From assembly GCA_030549495.1 (NCBI GenBank), contig JAUIRK010000801.1, positions 37,144 through 101,143 on the forward strand: 64,000 nucleotides of DNA, in the 5' to 3' direction. The stretch is from Nectonema munidae (Eukaryota > Nematomorpha > Nectonematoida > Nectonematidae). Shown piece by piece: positions 47,600 to 60,139 of the stretch. The translations under genes and the position numbers were made by a program. Numbering within the stretch: the stretch's first letter is position 1; each line of letters begins with the position of its first letter. The notes beneath the pieces were generated by a model. It was not told the origin of the DNA. It saw only the letters and a list, made by a program, of their open reading frames with translations, and did not search any database.

Positions 47600-49040
47600 A
47601 AAAAAGAAAATGTAGGCAATATAGCTTTGATTATTTGAAGTTCGGCTTCATTTAATCCCCTGGGACATACATCTACCCATGTGCCTTCTATGCAGCAAAG
47701 TTTTAAGCATTGACGCTATGTAACCATCCAAGTTAAGACGTTCGATTCAACGTGAAGGAGAGACGATGATGGTTTGCGGGCGTCGTACAATATCTCACTG
47801 CTCATAGCAAAATCTGGAAAACATCATACTATGGGGGAGCAGCTAACTTTGCCAGCCATTGAAGAGGTTTTAAAAGCTGTTTTATGCCATTCTGCATATG
47901 ATATACTGTAAAGAATTCCTTTGAGCAACAACACATTTCAAAGACGTATTGATGAAATGAGTGTTGATGTTGAAAGCTTCTTGTGTAATTTGCAAATGAA
48001 CCATTAGAATCTACTTTACCTGGTAATGAAGCGCTTTTATTGGCTTATGTTCGTTTTGCTATCGATGTTTTGCTCTTTGCAAAAAATTTGACGACGTACA
48101 CTAAAGGTAAATCTGTATTCAATGTTTTGAAAGAATTTTGTACCCAAAAATCTATTCCTTTATCAAATATTATAGCAGCAGCAGTGGATGGAGCCGCGGC
48201 AATGTTTGTACGCTATCGCGGTTTTATAAGCCATTTAAAACTAAATGTACCTGGGGTATTTGCAAATCACTGCGTCATTCACCGACAACACTTAGTAGCC
48301 AAAACTCTGAATGCCAGACTGCATGAATCTCTTCAATTAGTCATAAATGCCATTAACAAGATTCGTAGCAATGCGTTGAATTGTAGGTTATTTTTTGCAG
48401 TTGTGTCGAGAAAATAACGATGGCTGTTGGAAGGATGATGTTTGACAAGATTTTTTTCCCTTTTTGAGACCATTTTAGAGTTTATGCCTACTAAAGATCC
48501 CATTTTGAAAGAAAATTTAATCAAACCAGACATTGTTGCAGCCTTTCTTGGTAAAATTGATTTGATGAAGCAGAAAATGGGAAGGAGTGAATTTTCCGAA
48601 TTTGTGATCGACAAAGGTCCATGATGATGACGTTTTGGTTTACGTCCAACATTTAAATGCTCTTCATGCAGATTTTAAAGTACATACCACCATGGATGAT
48701 CACCCATACGATGAAATTGAAGAAACAGATGTCACGTAACAATAAGAACTGATTGGAATACGCTGTAACGAAGAACTTAAGGGGCAGTTCAGAAAGGGGT
48801 ATTAGCAGTTTTGGCTTCAAAAAGAAATTCCTGTCGCTTATCCTACTTTATAGGCTGAGAAAGTTATTGATAACTTTTCTATCTTCATACCTTGTGGAAA
48901 GGGGCTTTATCGCTGTTTCAAATCTTCTTACGAAAAAACTAAATCGATTACACATCGTTGAACGTGGCGACTAAACGTAACTAATTTGAAGCCAAATGTT
49001 GACAAAATGCTATTAGAGCATCAAAATCACCTTTCCCATT
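47600..49040 (+). pseudogene. hAT transposase of ZBED5/FAM200 type, broken (hAT-A)
   Basis: The reading follows the family in order: YSFDYLKFGFI and a decayed BED finger (47617-47720), the ALLLAYVRFAIDVLLFAKNL and TKGKSVFNVLKEF block (48030-48135), VDGAAAMFVRYRGF (48184-48225), ANHCVIHRQHLVAKTL (48262-48309, hallmark HC.IHRQ) and the C-terminal SSYLVERGFIAVSNLLTKK (48882-48938), the dimerisation segment normally YLVEQGFS.V..LL. Frameshifts and stops occur at several points, so no full protein is made. It belongs to the enclosing hAT-A element. Confidence 0.85.
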
Positions 49041-49261
49041 TAGGATCGATTTCTTGCTCACCGATTTCATTTAAAATTAAATTTAGACTGTTTAAAACAA
49101 GACCTGACACATAAATATCGAAAAAATATTTTCTAAAGGATTATTATTTCTAATTATAACTTTTAGGTTATATTGTCATGAAAGACTAAATGTTGATGCC
49201 AGAACTTTAAAAATAGTTATAACTGATATAATAAAATAAAATGCAATTACCTATTATTTGC

Positions 49262-49440
49262 AAGCTTCATATCCTGCAATGAAATTTTTTTTGATTTTGG
49301 CACGAAATGTTTATAGCAAGATTCATTCAAGGTTTTTTGATTCTGATACCAAACCTTGCTCGTTTATTTTTTATTGCAAAATTGATGCTGCAATGAAATT
49401 TTCTTCATTCTGATACCAAATGGTGATCCTGTTGGTTTTT
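49262..49440. repeat. Degenerate tandem repeat, left half (CTGATACCAAA units)
   Basis: Blocks such as GCAATGAAATTTTCTTCATT and CTGATACCAAATGGTGAT recur about every 80 bp with drift. The same blocks reappear at 49895-49995, after repeat F, which suggests that repeat F inserted into this array. Confidence 0.6.
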
Positions 49441-49884
49441 GTTTTGATTCGTATTATGATAGATCGGGGAAAATATAATTGGAAAAATGGAATCATCGGG
49501 TTTTACTATGAAAGATTCGTTTCCTTTTGCTTAGAAATATCAAATTGGAAGAAAATATATATATATAGCGGTATAAGAAAATAGATGAAAAAAATAAACA
49601 AATCGTTATTATGACCACCTCATAATTAAGAACCATCTTTCATGACTACAATTTTTTGTATAGATTTTCAGTGAGAGTCCTCCTGTTTAAACAACGAATC
49701 CGAAATTACGATCAGTCACGTTATGCTTTCTTCTACAGAAAAGGATCTCTCTATTAGGACCAGCAAATATGTGTGTAAAATATTTTCGTCTAATACACTC
49801 TCTCACTTATTCTTGTTAATTTGCTAATAAACAACATGTGGTATGTAATCAATCACAAGCCGTGTTGTGCTTTATTATTTTATA
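49432..49884 (+). repeat. Dispersed repeat F, copy 2, inside hAT-A
   Basis: The inverted copy of 36364-36820, with only scattered differences over about 450 bp. It has no coding of its own. Confidence 0.85.
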
Positions 49885-49894
49885 GTATATAAAA

Positions 49895-49995
49895 CTTTAT
49901 ACTGCAACGACTTCATGATTCTCATACCAAATGTTGATTATATATTCGTTTTTGTAAGCTTCATACTGCAATGAAAAATTATAATTCATTCTGAT
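49895..49995. repeat. Degenerate tandem repeat, right half
   Basis: Contains TACTGCAACGACTTCATGAT, CTCATACCAAATGTTGAT and AAGCTTCATACTGCAATGAA, matching the units at 49262-49440. Confidence 0.55.
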
Positions 49996-50039
49996 ATTGA
50001 ACATAGAAATTTTTTAATCGATTTCTATGTATATACCCG

Positions 50040-50956
50040 GATCAAAAACTATTAGCATTGATGAGGCGGCAAGCATCCTTCTAAACAATTCATGAAAGGA
50101 AAACCTATAAAACTTGGATAATGTGCACTTCAGATGCCTACATTATTTCTGTTTCCCCATATGCGGGTAAGTCTGAAGCCTACAACAAAGAACTCCGAAT
50201 AGGAGGAAGCGTTGTGATCAAATTTGCTAATCTTTTACCAGGAAATAATTACCACCTTGTGATGGATAACTATTTCTGCTCCCTACATTTGTTTGAACTT
50301 TTAAGGAAAAAAGGGTTTCATGCAACAGGTGTAATAAGAAGTGATAGAATGCAAAAAGGGCCAATTATTTATAAAATATCTTTACTCAAAAAAGATAGGG
50401 GTAGCTTGATTATCGATACGACACTCGTTCTAAGATAATTATCATAACATGGAGAGACAATAACGTTGTAAATCTGGCATCGACCTGTCTCGGTGTGAAG
50501 CCTTTGAAAAGTGTTAGAAGATGGTGTTCTTCAAAAAGAAAAGTCATAGTTATACCACAACTAAATGGAATAGCGGAGTATAACCGATTGATGGGTGGAG
50601 TAGACAGATCAAATCAAAATATTACACAATACCAAATGAGCATACGTTTGAAAAAGTGGTGGTGGCCTTTTTTCCGATTTTTGTTCCATGCCTCTTTACA
50701 AAACTCTTGGTTCTTGTACAAAAAAAGTTGCCTATATAAAGAAAAACCATTGGATCAACTCGGATTCGTTCGAGAAATTGACAACACGTATCTTTTGCAA
50801 AACTTGGCAAACAAAACAACTAAAATTCCTTTTTTCAGAAAAAAATCAGTAGTGATATTAGATTTGGTACAAAAGATCATGATTTTGGCAATCTCCCCAC
50901 CTAGAAAATATGCGTATTTTGCAAAAAAGGCACTAAAAAAGATGTATCAAGTGTAA
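50040..50956 (+). pseudogene. piggyBac (PGBD-like) transposase, C-terminal two thirds, broken
   Basis: Starts with a SIDEA piece (family SIDE..IPFKGR, first catalytic Asp) at about 50056. Then FMKGKPIKLG, YIISVSPYAGKS, LVMDNYFCSLHLFELLRKKG (second catalytic Asp in MDNYF, 50260-50310), HATGVIRSDRM, VRRWCSSKRKVIVIPQ (50516-50560) and YNRLMGGVDRSNQNI (third Asp in GGVD, 50578-50622) with RLKKWWWPFFRFLFHASLQN. The final stretch to 50956 carries a weak match to the C-terminal region. Frame changes near 50080 and 50440 break it. The N-terminal third and the terminal repeats are missing. Reading quality is better than in the other two piggyBac fossils, so it is younger. Confidence 0.88.
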
Positions 50957-51387
50957 CGTTGCCATTCATATGTGCACTGCTTTAACGCTTTTCATTCAAA
51001 GTAATAAAAATAACTTTTCCATGTAATAAATTTGTGGCTTTTTTTTAATATTTTTTTTACTTAGTAAAATTCAATGTATTTTTTACCAACATGATGTGAG
51101 ATATGCTCCCCTTTATGACAATATAACTTTTAAGTTATGATTTGTTTTTTGATCTAAAATAATATATTTCGTTTTTAACAAATTTTGATAAGTGAAATTA
51201 AGTTATATGTCCATCAAACTATTCAAATAAAAGCATAGAATTCATAAGCTAGAAGTTGGTCATTAATGAGAGAATCACTGTGAAAGCAAGCTGTCAAAAA
51301 TATTTAAAATTAGCCGACAGGGGGTCAACTGTAAACAAAAAAAAATCAACAAGTGTTTTATGCGCTAAAAAAGTTTGAGAACCTCTG

Positions 51388-51595
51388 CTCTAAAGGAATG
51401 GAATTGAATACGTCAACAACATAAAAACTGACTAAGAGAGAATTAAGAGGTGGTCTTTTACTTATGAATTTTTAATTGAGTAAGTCTTGGCTATTAGAAA
51501 TAGAATATGGAATGTATTGAGTTAACTTTGAAAGTATTTTGTTGAGAAACCAACTTAATCTTTCTGTAGGCGTGTCTATAGCTGAGACTATAGAA
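51388..51595 (-). mobile_element. Penelope-like element, N-terminal RT part, upstream of the hAT-A insertion
   Basis: On the minus strand 51590-51396 gives VSAIDTPTERLSWFLNKIL and, ahead of the insertion point, LNSLLVSFYVVDVFNSIPLE. These match the palm segment of Penelope-like reverse transcriptases (P.VS..GTPT..LS.FL..IL and SFDV.SLFTNIPL). The other half begins directly beyond hAT-A at 44140. The left duplication copy is counted with this half. Confidence 0.75.
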
Positions 51596-51639
51596 TTTTG
51601 ATATACTTAATATATTTAATTTTTTTCAATAATAATTGC

Positions 51640-53700
51640 CACTTTTTAGAAAATGTTCATCAAAATTTTGATTGATGGGAAATATATCTAGTAAAATATT
51701 CCTAACTTTTACATAAAATATATGTTTTTATACTAAATCGGTCATGCTGGTTTCATTTCTGGACTTCGTTTTTGCAGTTTTTGCATTTAGGACGTGAAAA
51801 TACCTATAAGTGTCAATCAATTTTGCAGTAAAATTGTAAAAATTGTCTCCAAAAACTTTTTTTAAAATTTAATATATAATATATGTTTTTACCAAATCGA
51901 CCAAGCTAGTCTGAAACTCAGTTTTTGTAACATTATCCTCTACTGTTAATATGCAATCTCCAAAACACAATTACATTTATAACACCTTTAAGCCTCAATG
52001 TACTCACAAGGACACACACTCATATACACATACCTACATAATGCCCATAACATATACACATATGTAAATAAAGAAACTAGAGGCGTCACTTCTTTAGATC
52101 TTCACCGTCATCAACAAAGGCTATCAATGAGCCAGAGAAAAAGTGAAGATTGAAGACCCCTACCAATTCACCGTTATCATCAACAAAAGGCTATCAATGA
52201 GCCAAGAAGAGTGAAAATCTCTACTAACTTTCGTTAACATAATAAAATTATATCCTCAATTACACATTCAACGTAACAGTTTTAAAATATCTGAAATCTT
52301 CAATCAAATTTGCGGTTTATGTCTAAAAACTATCTCCAAAAATATTTTCAATATTTTAAATGAAACATCTGTTTTTATATCAAATCAATTACGCTTTTTT
52401 ATTTCTAAATTCTATTTTGGCTAATACTCTTAAAAATATCTGGAAGTGCCAATTGAATTAGTGATATATACATAGAAATCAGTAAATCGAATTTTTCCAT
52501 CTTTTTCGTGAAAGAGAGAGTCTTTTATATTAAGAAGGTGAAAAACATTTTGTAAGTGAACAAAGAAAATCATGAATGATTTCATCAGAAAAAAACCTTT
52601 GAACTGGGATTAATTAATAAATATTCAGGCTGGGTATCTCTTCATATCACCTGATAATAAAATTCAGGGTACTGATAAAAAAAGCCTAAGATTATCAAGA
52701 AGATTCCTTAAGCGGGAAAATTCTGTTCAAAAATAATCCTTAAAAAAGTCTTTCAAACACAGATTGCAGAAAATAAATTTTGGATGAAAGAAGAGCTATC
52801 AAGAAAAGATCATCATAGAATGAATAGCAAAATTACATACTGTATAAAGTATAGAAGAAAAGATGTAGAGACTACCATCCGACAACGAATTTGTAGCTAA
52901 AACGATGGAGGTTCTATCGAGATACCTAATTTACTGACAAATGAAATATTTTGAGTGAATTAAACACCTAAAGTGGGTTTATTAAATAAATTAAGAAAAT
53001 AATTACCAGAGAAATACTGGAAGTAGAATTAATTTTGAAGTTTAATATTTGACAGGTTTGATCGGTTTTTTTAACACGTTTCATTGATTTTCATAAAAAT
53101 GACAATCACGACTAAATTATTTTTTATTTCGGCAATTTTGGTTTCATTTCTGGACACAGTTTTGCATTTAGGGTTTGAAAATATTAGTGATGGTATTTAG
53201 TTAAAATTAACCAATTTTTTGCTGGTGAATAAGGTTGACTGATTCACCATGACCGATCTGTAATTCACAGGTAAATTCATCTCACAAAAAAATTGACATA
53301 TACAAATACTTTTAATCTTGTACTTTTAATTGTGCTCTAATAAAATTGAGTTTACTTTTTTTCTGTTTCCTTGATTTTGTATCTTGTATTTATCTATGAA
53401 CTCACAATTTCCCCTAAACCAACTGGTTAATCGATCGGCTAATAGACAGTACGCAATAAATTAACCGATTAACGAAAACACGCTTAATTTACCATCACTA
53501 GAAAATATCTAAAAGTATCAATAAAATTTTCGGTTTACTTCTAAAAACTGTCTCAAAAAATAGTGATTCAAATTTTACACGAAATATATGATTTTATAAC
53601 AAATCGACCATGTTGGATTGGTTTAAAAATAACTGAGTGTCAAGTTTGCAGTTTATGTCTAAAAACTCCAAAAAATATTCTCTCAAATTAAAAAGATTAG
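51640..53700. repeat. Decayed long-period repeat region
   Basis: A unit with landmarks GTCTAAAAACTGTCTCCAAAA, ATATATGTTTTTATACTAAA, TCGACCATGCTGG, TTTCATTTCTGGAC and TTTTGCATTTAGG recurs at roughly 51650, 51840, 52310, 53110 and 53520. Copies are diverged and separated by other DNA, including repeat E at 52782-53097 and a partial duplication near 52100-52220 (AGGCTATCAATGAGCCA twice). It may be an old satellite broken by insertions or one large non-autonomous element. No coding was recognised. Confidence 0.5.
52782..53097. repeat. Dispersed repeat E, copy 2
   Basis: Near copy of 16572-16890 in the same orientation. Further related pieces lie at 53700-53870, and 52510-52670 resembles 53957-54110 (TTTGAACTGGGATTGATT, ATCATCAAGAAGATTC). 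Confidence 0.75.
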
Positions 53701-54640
53701 AATGAGAGAAGGAAGAAGCTAAGATCAAAAGAATAATTTCTTAATGTTCCATATTTAGTTTTGTATGCTTCAGAAAGATATTGACCGTGAAAAGGAAGTT
53801 CCTTCTTTGCATTTGTAAAATCTTTAAACATAGCTTATCAGCAAAGCTTACAATGATGATTTCACTTTACAAAACTGTCACAAATGACAATATGTGAAGA
53901 TTTAGTCCCTATCAAGATATTTTTATAATTTAAATAGAATTTGTGCATCTTTTGTATGAAGGAGTCTTTTAGTGAATGATGGTGGACAACCTTTTGTAAT
54001 TGAACAATGAACATCACGAATGATTCCATCAGAAATTTTTGAACTGGGATTGATTGACAAAAATTCAAGCTAAATATCTGTTGAAATGACCTCATAATAA
54101 AAATTCTAATATCATCAAGAAGATTCTTAAGCCTAAAGCGACGCCACTGGTTGTAAACTCTAGTGTTCAGCCACTGGATTGAAAAAAATTAATATGTCCA
54201 ATCCTGAACAATTGCTTGGTTATTTAAGCTCATATATGCTAGTATAATTTAATCGAAATAAATTATAACAACCTTCCTTTTGAATATAAAAAATTCTATT
54301 TCTTAGCTTCAAGAATGCCTACTTCATAAAAAAGGGAGATTTGTCGATAACAATGTTTAGTTGGGGTAGCCATTTTATATTTACTAGAAAGCTTATTATA
54401 TCTTGACATATATATAAATATTGATTTTGTAATTAATAGGCGGATCTTTATTTCTCTTAAAACTTTAGGTATAAAACCAATAAGACTAAACTGAACGATA
54501 ACTTTGCAAAAATAGAACACACTTTAGTGAAGCAGTCCCCAACAACAGTTTTAACCAGACCGTAAATAGCTCTCCCATGAATCTTTGTTAGGGGATTTTT
54601 CTTAGAAAAGTTCCCTGTAGATTATTAAAGTAAAAAATAA

Positions 54641-54646
54641 TTTATT
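54641..54646 (-). promoter_or_regulatory. Candidate RRM2 polyadenylation signal AATAAA
   Basis: On the minus strand AATAAA occurs about 50 bases after the RRM2 stop codon. Confidence 0.5.
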
Positions 54647-54696
54647 TGCGGTAAATAAACGATAAAACTCTAATTTGAAAAAGGAATACACGAAAA

Positions 54697-55997
<1,301 letters not shown>

Positions 55998-56374
55998 CTA
56001 AAAATTAAAAATAATTAGATTCTTAATATCAAAAGATAATAATTCAAAAAAATTGCCTCTTTTAAGACCATTTTGTTTAAAAAGGCGCCCACTTATTGAA
56101 TTAAACGAAAAGTAATTAAATTAATAAAAATAAAAAAGATCACTTACAATATAAAATTTGATTTATTTTTTAAAATTATTTGTTTCGATTTTCTGTTTCT
56201 TTTCTACTATAAACACAATTATATAATCCAAAGACAAATAAGGAGATTTATTGAAAAAATCAAGGTACATAAATAGCGAGAATAGCTGATCATTGGTAAT
56301 CTCATTTTCATAAGTAATTTTTAGAAAATTAAATAATTTTACGAGATATTTTTAATGTTTTTTAAAGCTCCCTC

Positions 56375-56560
56375 TTCTGAGCCTCAATGGTTGTTAGTGT
56401 GTACCTCTCAGCTTAACAGTTGAAGGTCAGGGATTCGATCCACAATGCTCCCAACTCATAAGAATAAAAACTGATTAACCATTTTAAGCATTATGCGAGC
56501 ATATAGCCTATGGTTGATTGTGTTTTGATATCTCCAACCAACAGCTCCTTGTCCTTCTCC
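56375..56560 (+). mobile_element. tRNA-derived SINE, family B, copy 1
   Basis: The head has TGGTTGTTAGTGTGTACC (A-box region) and GGTCAGGGATTCGATCC (B-box). The body includes CTGATTAACCATTTTAAGCA, GCGAGCATATAGCC and TGTTTTGATATCTCCAACCA. Inverted copies are at 57395-57530 and 58195-58395. Confidence 0.75.
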
Positions 56561-56677
56561 AAATGTTAAGTTATTTACTATTAAAATTTTCCATTTATTT
56601 GAAGGGTTAATGTTAATTTTACAATACTTTTAGTGTCACTTGTCGAGTTTAATTTATAATTAATTATAATATTTTAT

Positions 56678-56770
56678 GCGGCTTGAGTAAGGTTAGTTAG
56701 ATACTGGGTTTCGATAACTCAAGGTCTCGGATTCGATCCCACATCAAGCTTCTTTTTTCAGAGATGTATA
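56678..56770 (+). mobile_element. SINE family A, copy 3 (head only)
   Basis: CTTGAGTAAGGTTAGTTAG, GATACTGGGTTTCGATAACT and GGTCTCGGATTCGATCCC match the family A head. The body is replaced by unrelated sequence with CAGTAGCTTAGCAAGGG. Confidence 0.65.
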
Positions 56771-56859
56771 GAGGCTACACAATTATGTATTCTTGACAGT
56801 AGCTTAGCAAGGGCGGTACCTGTAGTACAATGCCCCCTCAATTTATTTGATAAAAAGCG

Positions 56860-56990
56860 AAAATTGGGTTAGGTACAGGATTTCGATAACTCAAGGTTTG
56901 GGTTCGATCCAGCATCACGCCTACTTCCTGATAGTTCGATACAAGCGGCGCAATTGTGCCTTTTCGATGAAAACACCTGACGGTACCTTT
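56860..56990 (+). mobile_element. SINE family A, copy 4
   Basis: Starts GGGTTAGGTACAGGATTTCG, has the B-box GGGTTCGATCC and the family body GTTCGATACAAGCGGCGCAA with GTGCCTTTTCGATGAAAACA. It is close to copy 1 at 6600. Confidence 0.75.
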
Positions 56991-57228
56991 ACTTCAATAT
57001 TATCAGCTTATATGAGGGTTTATGTAATTCGTGCACCTATATATTTTATTATTAACTGGCGCATTTTGACAATGAGTAGATTGCCCATACCCGCGTTTAT
57101 GTAATATTATTATAAAATAGATTTAAAAAATGAATACCTTTGTCATCTAAATAACAGTGAAACTAAAAGAAAAATATGGTATATATACAATTGTTTCCAG
57201 TTATTTCACTAAACATATGATATTAATT

Positions 57229-57366
57229 ATGAGTGCAGATCAGCTTAGGCGTAAAGTAATTAACATAAATGGCTCTGTTAATATAAACGACATTGAGAGT
57301 GTAAAAAAGATATCAAGGACAAATAGATATGATGAGCGATACGGTTTAATTTCAAACGACCTTTAG
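57229..57366 (+). CDS. Unrecognised 45-aa open frame
   Basis: MSADQLRRKVININGS then DIESVKKISRTNRYDERYG ending in TAG. The composition looks protein-like, but I do not recognise it. It sits between SINE copies and may be a transposon scrap or exon. Confidence 0.15.
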   Translation: MSADQLRRKVININGSVNINDIESVKKISRTNRYDERYGLISNDL

Positions 57367-57394
57367 AGCAACAGTTTTCTCATTTATACTATAT

Positions 57395-57530
57395 GGCTGG
57401 TTGATTTTTATATCAAAACACTTTTAGCTATATGCTCGAATTATGCTTGAAGATGGTTAATGTATATCAAACCCATCACCTTCAACTTTTTAGTTGATTT
57501 TTACACATCAACAACCATTAAGTCTCATTT
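57395..57530 (-). mobile_element. SINE family B, copy 2 (minus)
   Basis: Reverse complement shows TTAATGGTTGTTGATGTG, AGTTGAAGGTGATGGGTTTG, ACATTAACCATCTTCAAGCA and TCGAGCATATAGCTAAAA in family B order, diverged. Confidence 0.65.
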
Positions 57531-58194
57531 AAACTATTTATTTCAAACTTAAATATAAAAATTGGTTAAATATTATTAATTATAAAAATTTGACTAAATT
57601 CAATTGTAAAGTTAAATATATCTAAGTTGTTGTTGTTGTTATTTGAATGACACAGCTTATAGATAATAAAAAATCCGAAAGCTGGCTTGAAGGTTAAAAA
57701 TATTGAGTGTTTTTAAAACACAATTGGTGTCACTAGATAAATCTTAATGGAGGAGAAATAGAGGAGATTAAACTAGTGACACCATTTATAAATGTTCACT
57801 AAAATACAAAGCAAAAATTGAAATATATCTAAGTCTGTTACTACACCATGAACACAAATAAAATACATTTTTTAAATTTAATAACTTATAGTCTACCTTA
57901 AACGTAAGTTTATTTAATGATATTTTTATATAGTCTTTAGTGCTTCTGCTTTCTATTTCCAATCGTTCCATTTTTATCATCTATCTAGTTATTTTAAATT
58001 TATATAAAAATATAAAATTTCATTAAAAAAAATTATAAAAATAATTTTCAGCAAATAATTGAGCATAGATTTAAGTTAAGTCTATGAAAATCATTATGAT
58101 ATATAGATGGATATAGATTTTAAGAATACAAAGCAAATCGAAGATCTTCAAATAGAAACTACAGTGAATGAAATATATTTGAATAAGAGATAAT

Positions 58195-58395
58195 AAGCCA
58201 TTTTGATATTGAAGATATTGAATATTGTTGATTGGAGATATCAAAGCACTTTCAGCCGTAAGGTATAAGCTTGAGGTGGTTAATCATAGTTTTATGATTT
58301 TTATTTTAAAAATCTGGAGCCTTTGGTATCGAACACCTAACCTTCAACGGAAGCTGAGAGGTACACACTTACTAATATAAGGCTCATATATTGTA
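58195..58395 (-). mobile_element. SINE family B, copy 3 (minus)
   Basis: Reverse complement shows GTAAGTGTGTACCTCTCAGC, GTTGAAGGTTAGGTGTTCGA, ATGATTAACCACCTCAAGCT and GATATCTCCAATCAAC. The head matches copy 1 closely. Confidence 0.7.
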
Positions 58396-58427
58396 AGTAT
58401 ATTTATGTAATTATTGTGGCGAAATTA

Positions 58428-58560
58428 GAGGTCTGGCAAGATCACTGGAGAGACAACTTGCAAGACTTTATTATATATATATAATATAATAATTTCAAGC
58501 GAATCAGAGGTCTGGCAAGACCACCGGGGAGACAACTCGCAAAACTTGCCAGCCTTATTA
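58428..58560. repeat. Two-copy direct repeat of about 78 bp
   Basis: AGAGGTCTGGCAAGATCACT followed by GGAGAGACAACTTGCAA occurs twice, separated by an AT-rich stretch of TA dinucleotides. Confidence 0.75.
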
Positions 58561-58950
58561 TATATTTAAATGTGTAAATCGTAAAATGCATTGCAGTTTT
58601 ATTTCAAAAAAACTATATGATTGGTTGAAATGTTTATGTAATATATAATAATACTACTACTACTACCAATACTACTTTTTGGAAATTTTTACTTGTTTGA
58701 TTTGAAGAAAGAATTAAACTGTTTTTCAATATTTCTTTTTCATGATATATATATCATTAGAAAGCTTATCGTTTGCTACATACTCTAGAATAATTTATTT
58801 TTGCAAAAGTTTTAACAAATTTTAATAAATGGACTTTACTTCGAAAAATTTTGTCTAAATTTTTGAAAAAATTACGGACCACCTTTTTGTTTAAGCATAA
58901 TGTGAAGATTTTAAAAAAAAATTGAATGAAAATGATATCATTGGAAAGGT

Positions 58951-59640
58951 ATACTCTTTGTGGTTAACATAGACTAGGTTATACAAATAAATATATTTTC
59001 ATTTTTCCAAAATCTGCTTTTATGTGAGATCAGTCAAGTTTTATCTAGTTTCAAAAAATACCAATAATAATTAACGTTCTTAATTTATATAATATTTTTT
59101 CAATATTTTATATTCACAAAGGTAAAATATGATTTTTCACATTTTAAAATTTCATAGTTGAAGAAAACTGTCGAAAATTAATATATATTTTTTACTTTTT
59201 ATGGGTCAGTAGTACAGGTCAGTATAATGTTTTTCTAATAAATTTAAAATTATTTTTAAAGTGAAAAATGTTGATCGAATGTACAAGATTTGAAGCTATA
59301 CTCTTTGTGGGTAAAATAGGCTAGGTTTTACAAATAAATATATTTTTATTTTTCCAAAATCCGCTTTTATGTGAGGTCAGTTAACTTTTATCTAGTTTCA
59401 AAAAATACCAATAATTAACGTGATGAGTTTATATATTATTTCTTCAAAATTTAATATTCACAAAGATAGAATATGGTTTTTAACATTTTAAAATGTCATA
59501 GTTAAATAAAACTGTCGAAAATTAATATTTATTTTTTACTTTTTATGGGTCAGTAGTATAGGTCAGTATAATATTTTTCTAATAAATTTTAAATTATTTT
59601 TCAAGTGAAAAATGTCGATTAAATGTACGAGTTTTGTTTG
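58951..59640. repeat. 347-bp tandem duplication
   Basis: Two units begin ATACTCTTTGTGG (58951 and 59298) and share ATTTTTCCAAAATCTGCTTT, CTAGTTTCAAAAAATACCAA and TTTATGGGTCAGTAGTA in order. A third partial copy lies at 60548-60640. Confidence 0.85.
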
Positions 59641-60137
59641 ATAATCGTAGTTTACTTTTATTTAGTTTAGATACAACCTTTCTAATTTTTAACGAAGGAC
59701 ATTCGTTATATTTATACCGACAGTGTGCGAGGAATAAATCACATTATTGATTGATTTTAGAGCATAATTATGCGAAGAAAGATTAATACATGTTGCATTA
59801 CGCGTTTGTGAGCGCAGTGAATTCTTATCTCACATACGCTTCACCACATCTTTAGCACGCGTGTGTGGTTTATTAATGTCGATTGAATGTACGAGTTTTG
59901 TTTGATAATCGTAGTTTACTTTTATTTAGTTTAGATACAACCTTTCTAATTTTTAACGAAGGACATTCGTTATATTTATACCGACAGTGTGCGAGGAATA
60001 AATCACATTATTGATTGATTTTAGAGCATAACTATGCGAAGAAAGATTAACACATGTTGCATTACGCGTTTGTGAGCGCAGTGAATTCTTATCTCACATA
60101 CGCTACACCACATCTTTAGCACGCGTGTGTGGTTTAT
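59612..60137. repeat. 264-bp tandem duplication, nearly identical copies
   Basis: Units starting near TGTCGATTAAATGTACGAG (59612) and TGTCGATTGAATGTACGAG (59876) differ at only a handful of bases. The unit is less AT-rich than its surroundings and contains ACGCGTTTGTGAGCGCAGTG and ACGCGTGTGTGG. Confidence 0.9.
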
Positions 60138-60139
60138 TT

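Larger units (their letters stand above)
44141..51387 (+). mobile_element. hAT element A, 7.2 kb with nested insertions
   Basis: The ends are CACTGGTTTCCAAAGT and, read inward from the right, CAGAGGTTCTCAAACT, an imperfect hAT inverted repeat of about 17 bp. They are flanked by identical 8-bp duplications CTCTAAAG, the hAT standard. The element interrupts a Penelope-like reverse transcriptase whose two halves lie on either side. It carries a broken ZBED5-type transposase at 47600-49040 and later insertions: hAT-B at 44178-47269, repeat F at 49432-49884 and a piggyBac fragment at 50040-50956. Without insertions it would be about 3 kb. Confidence 0.88.
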
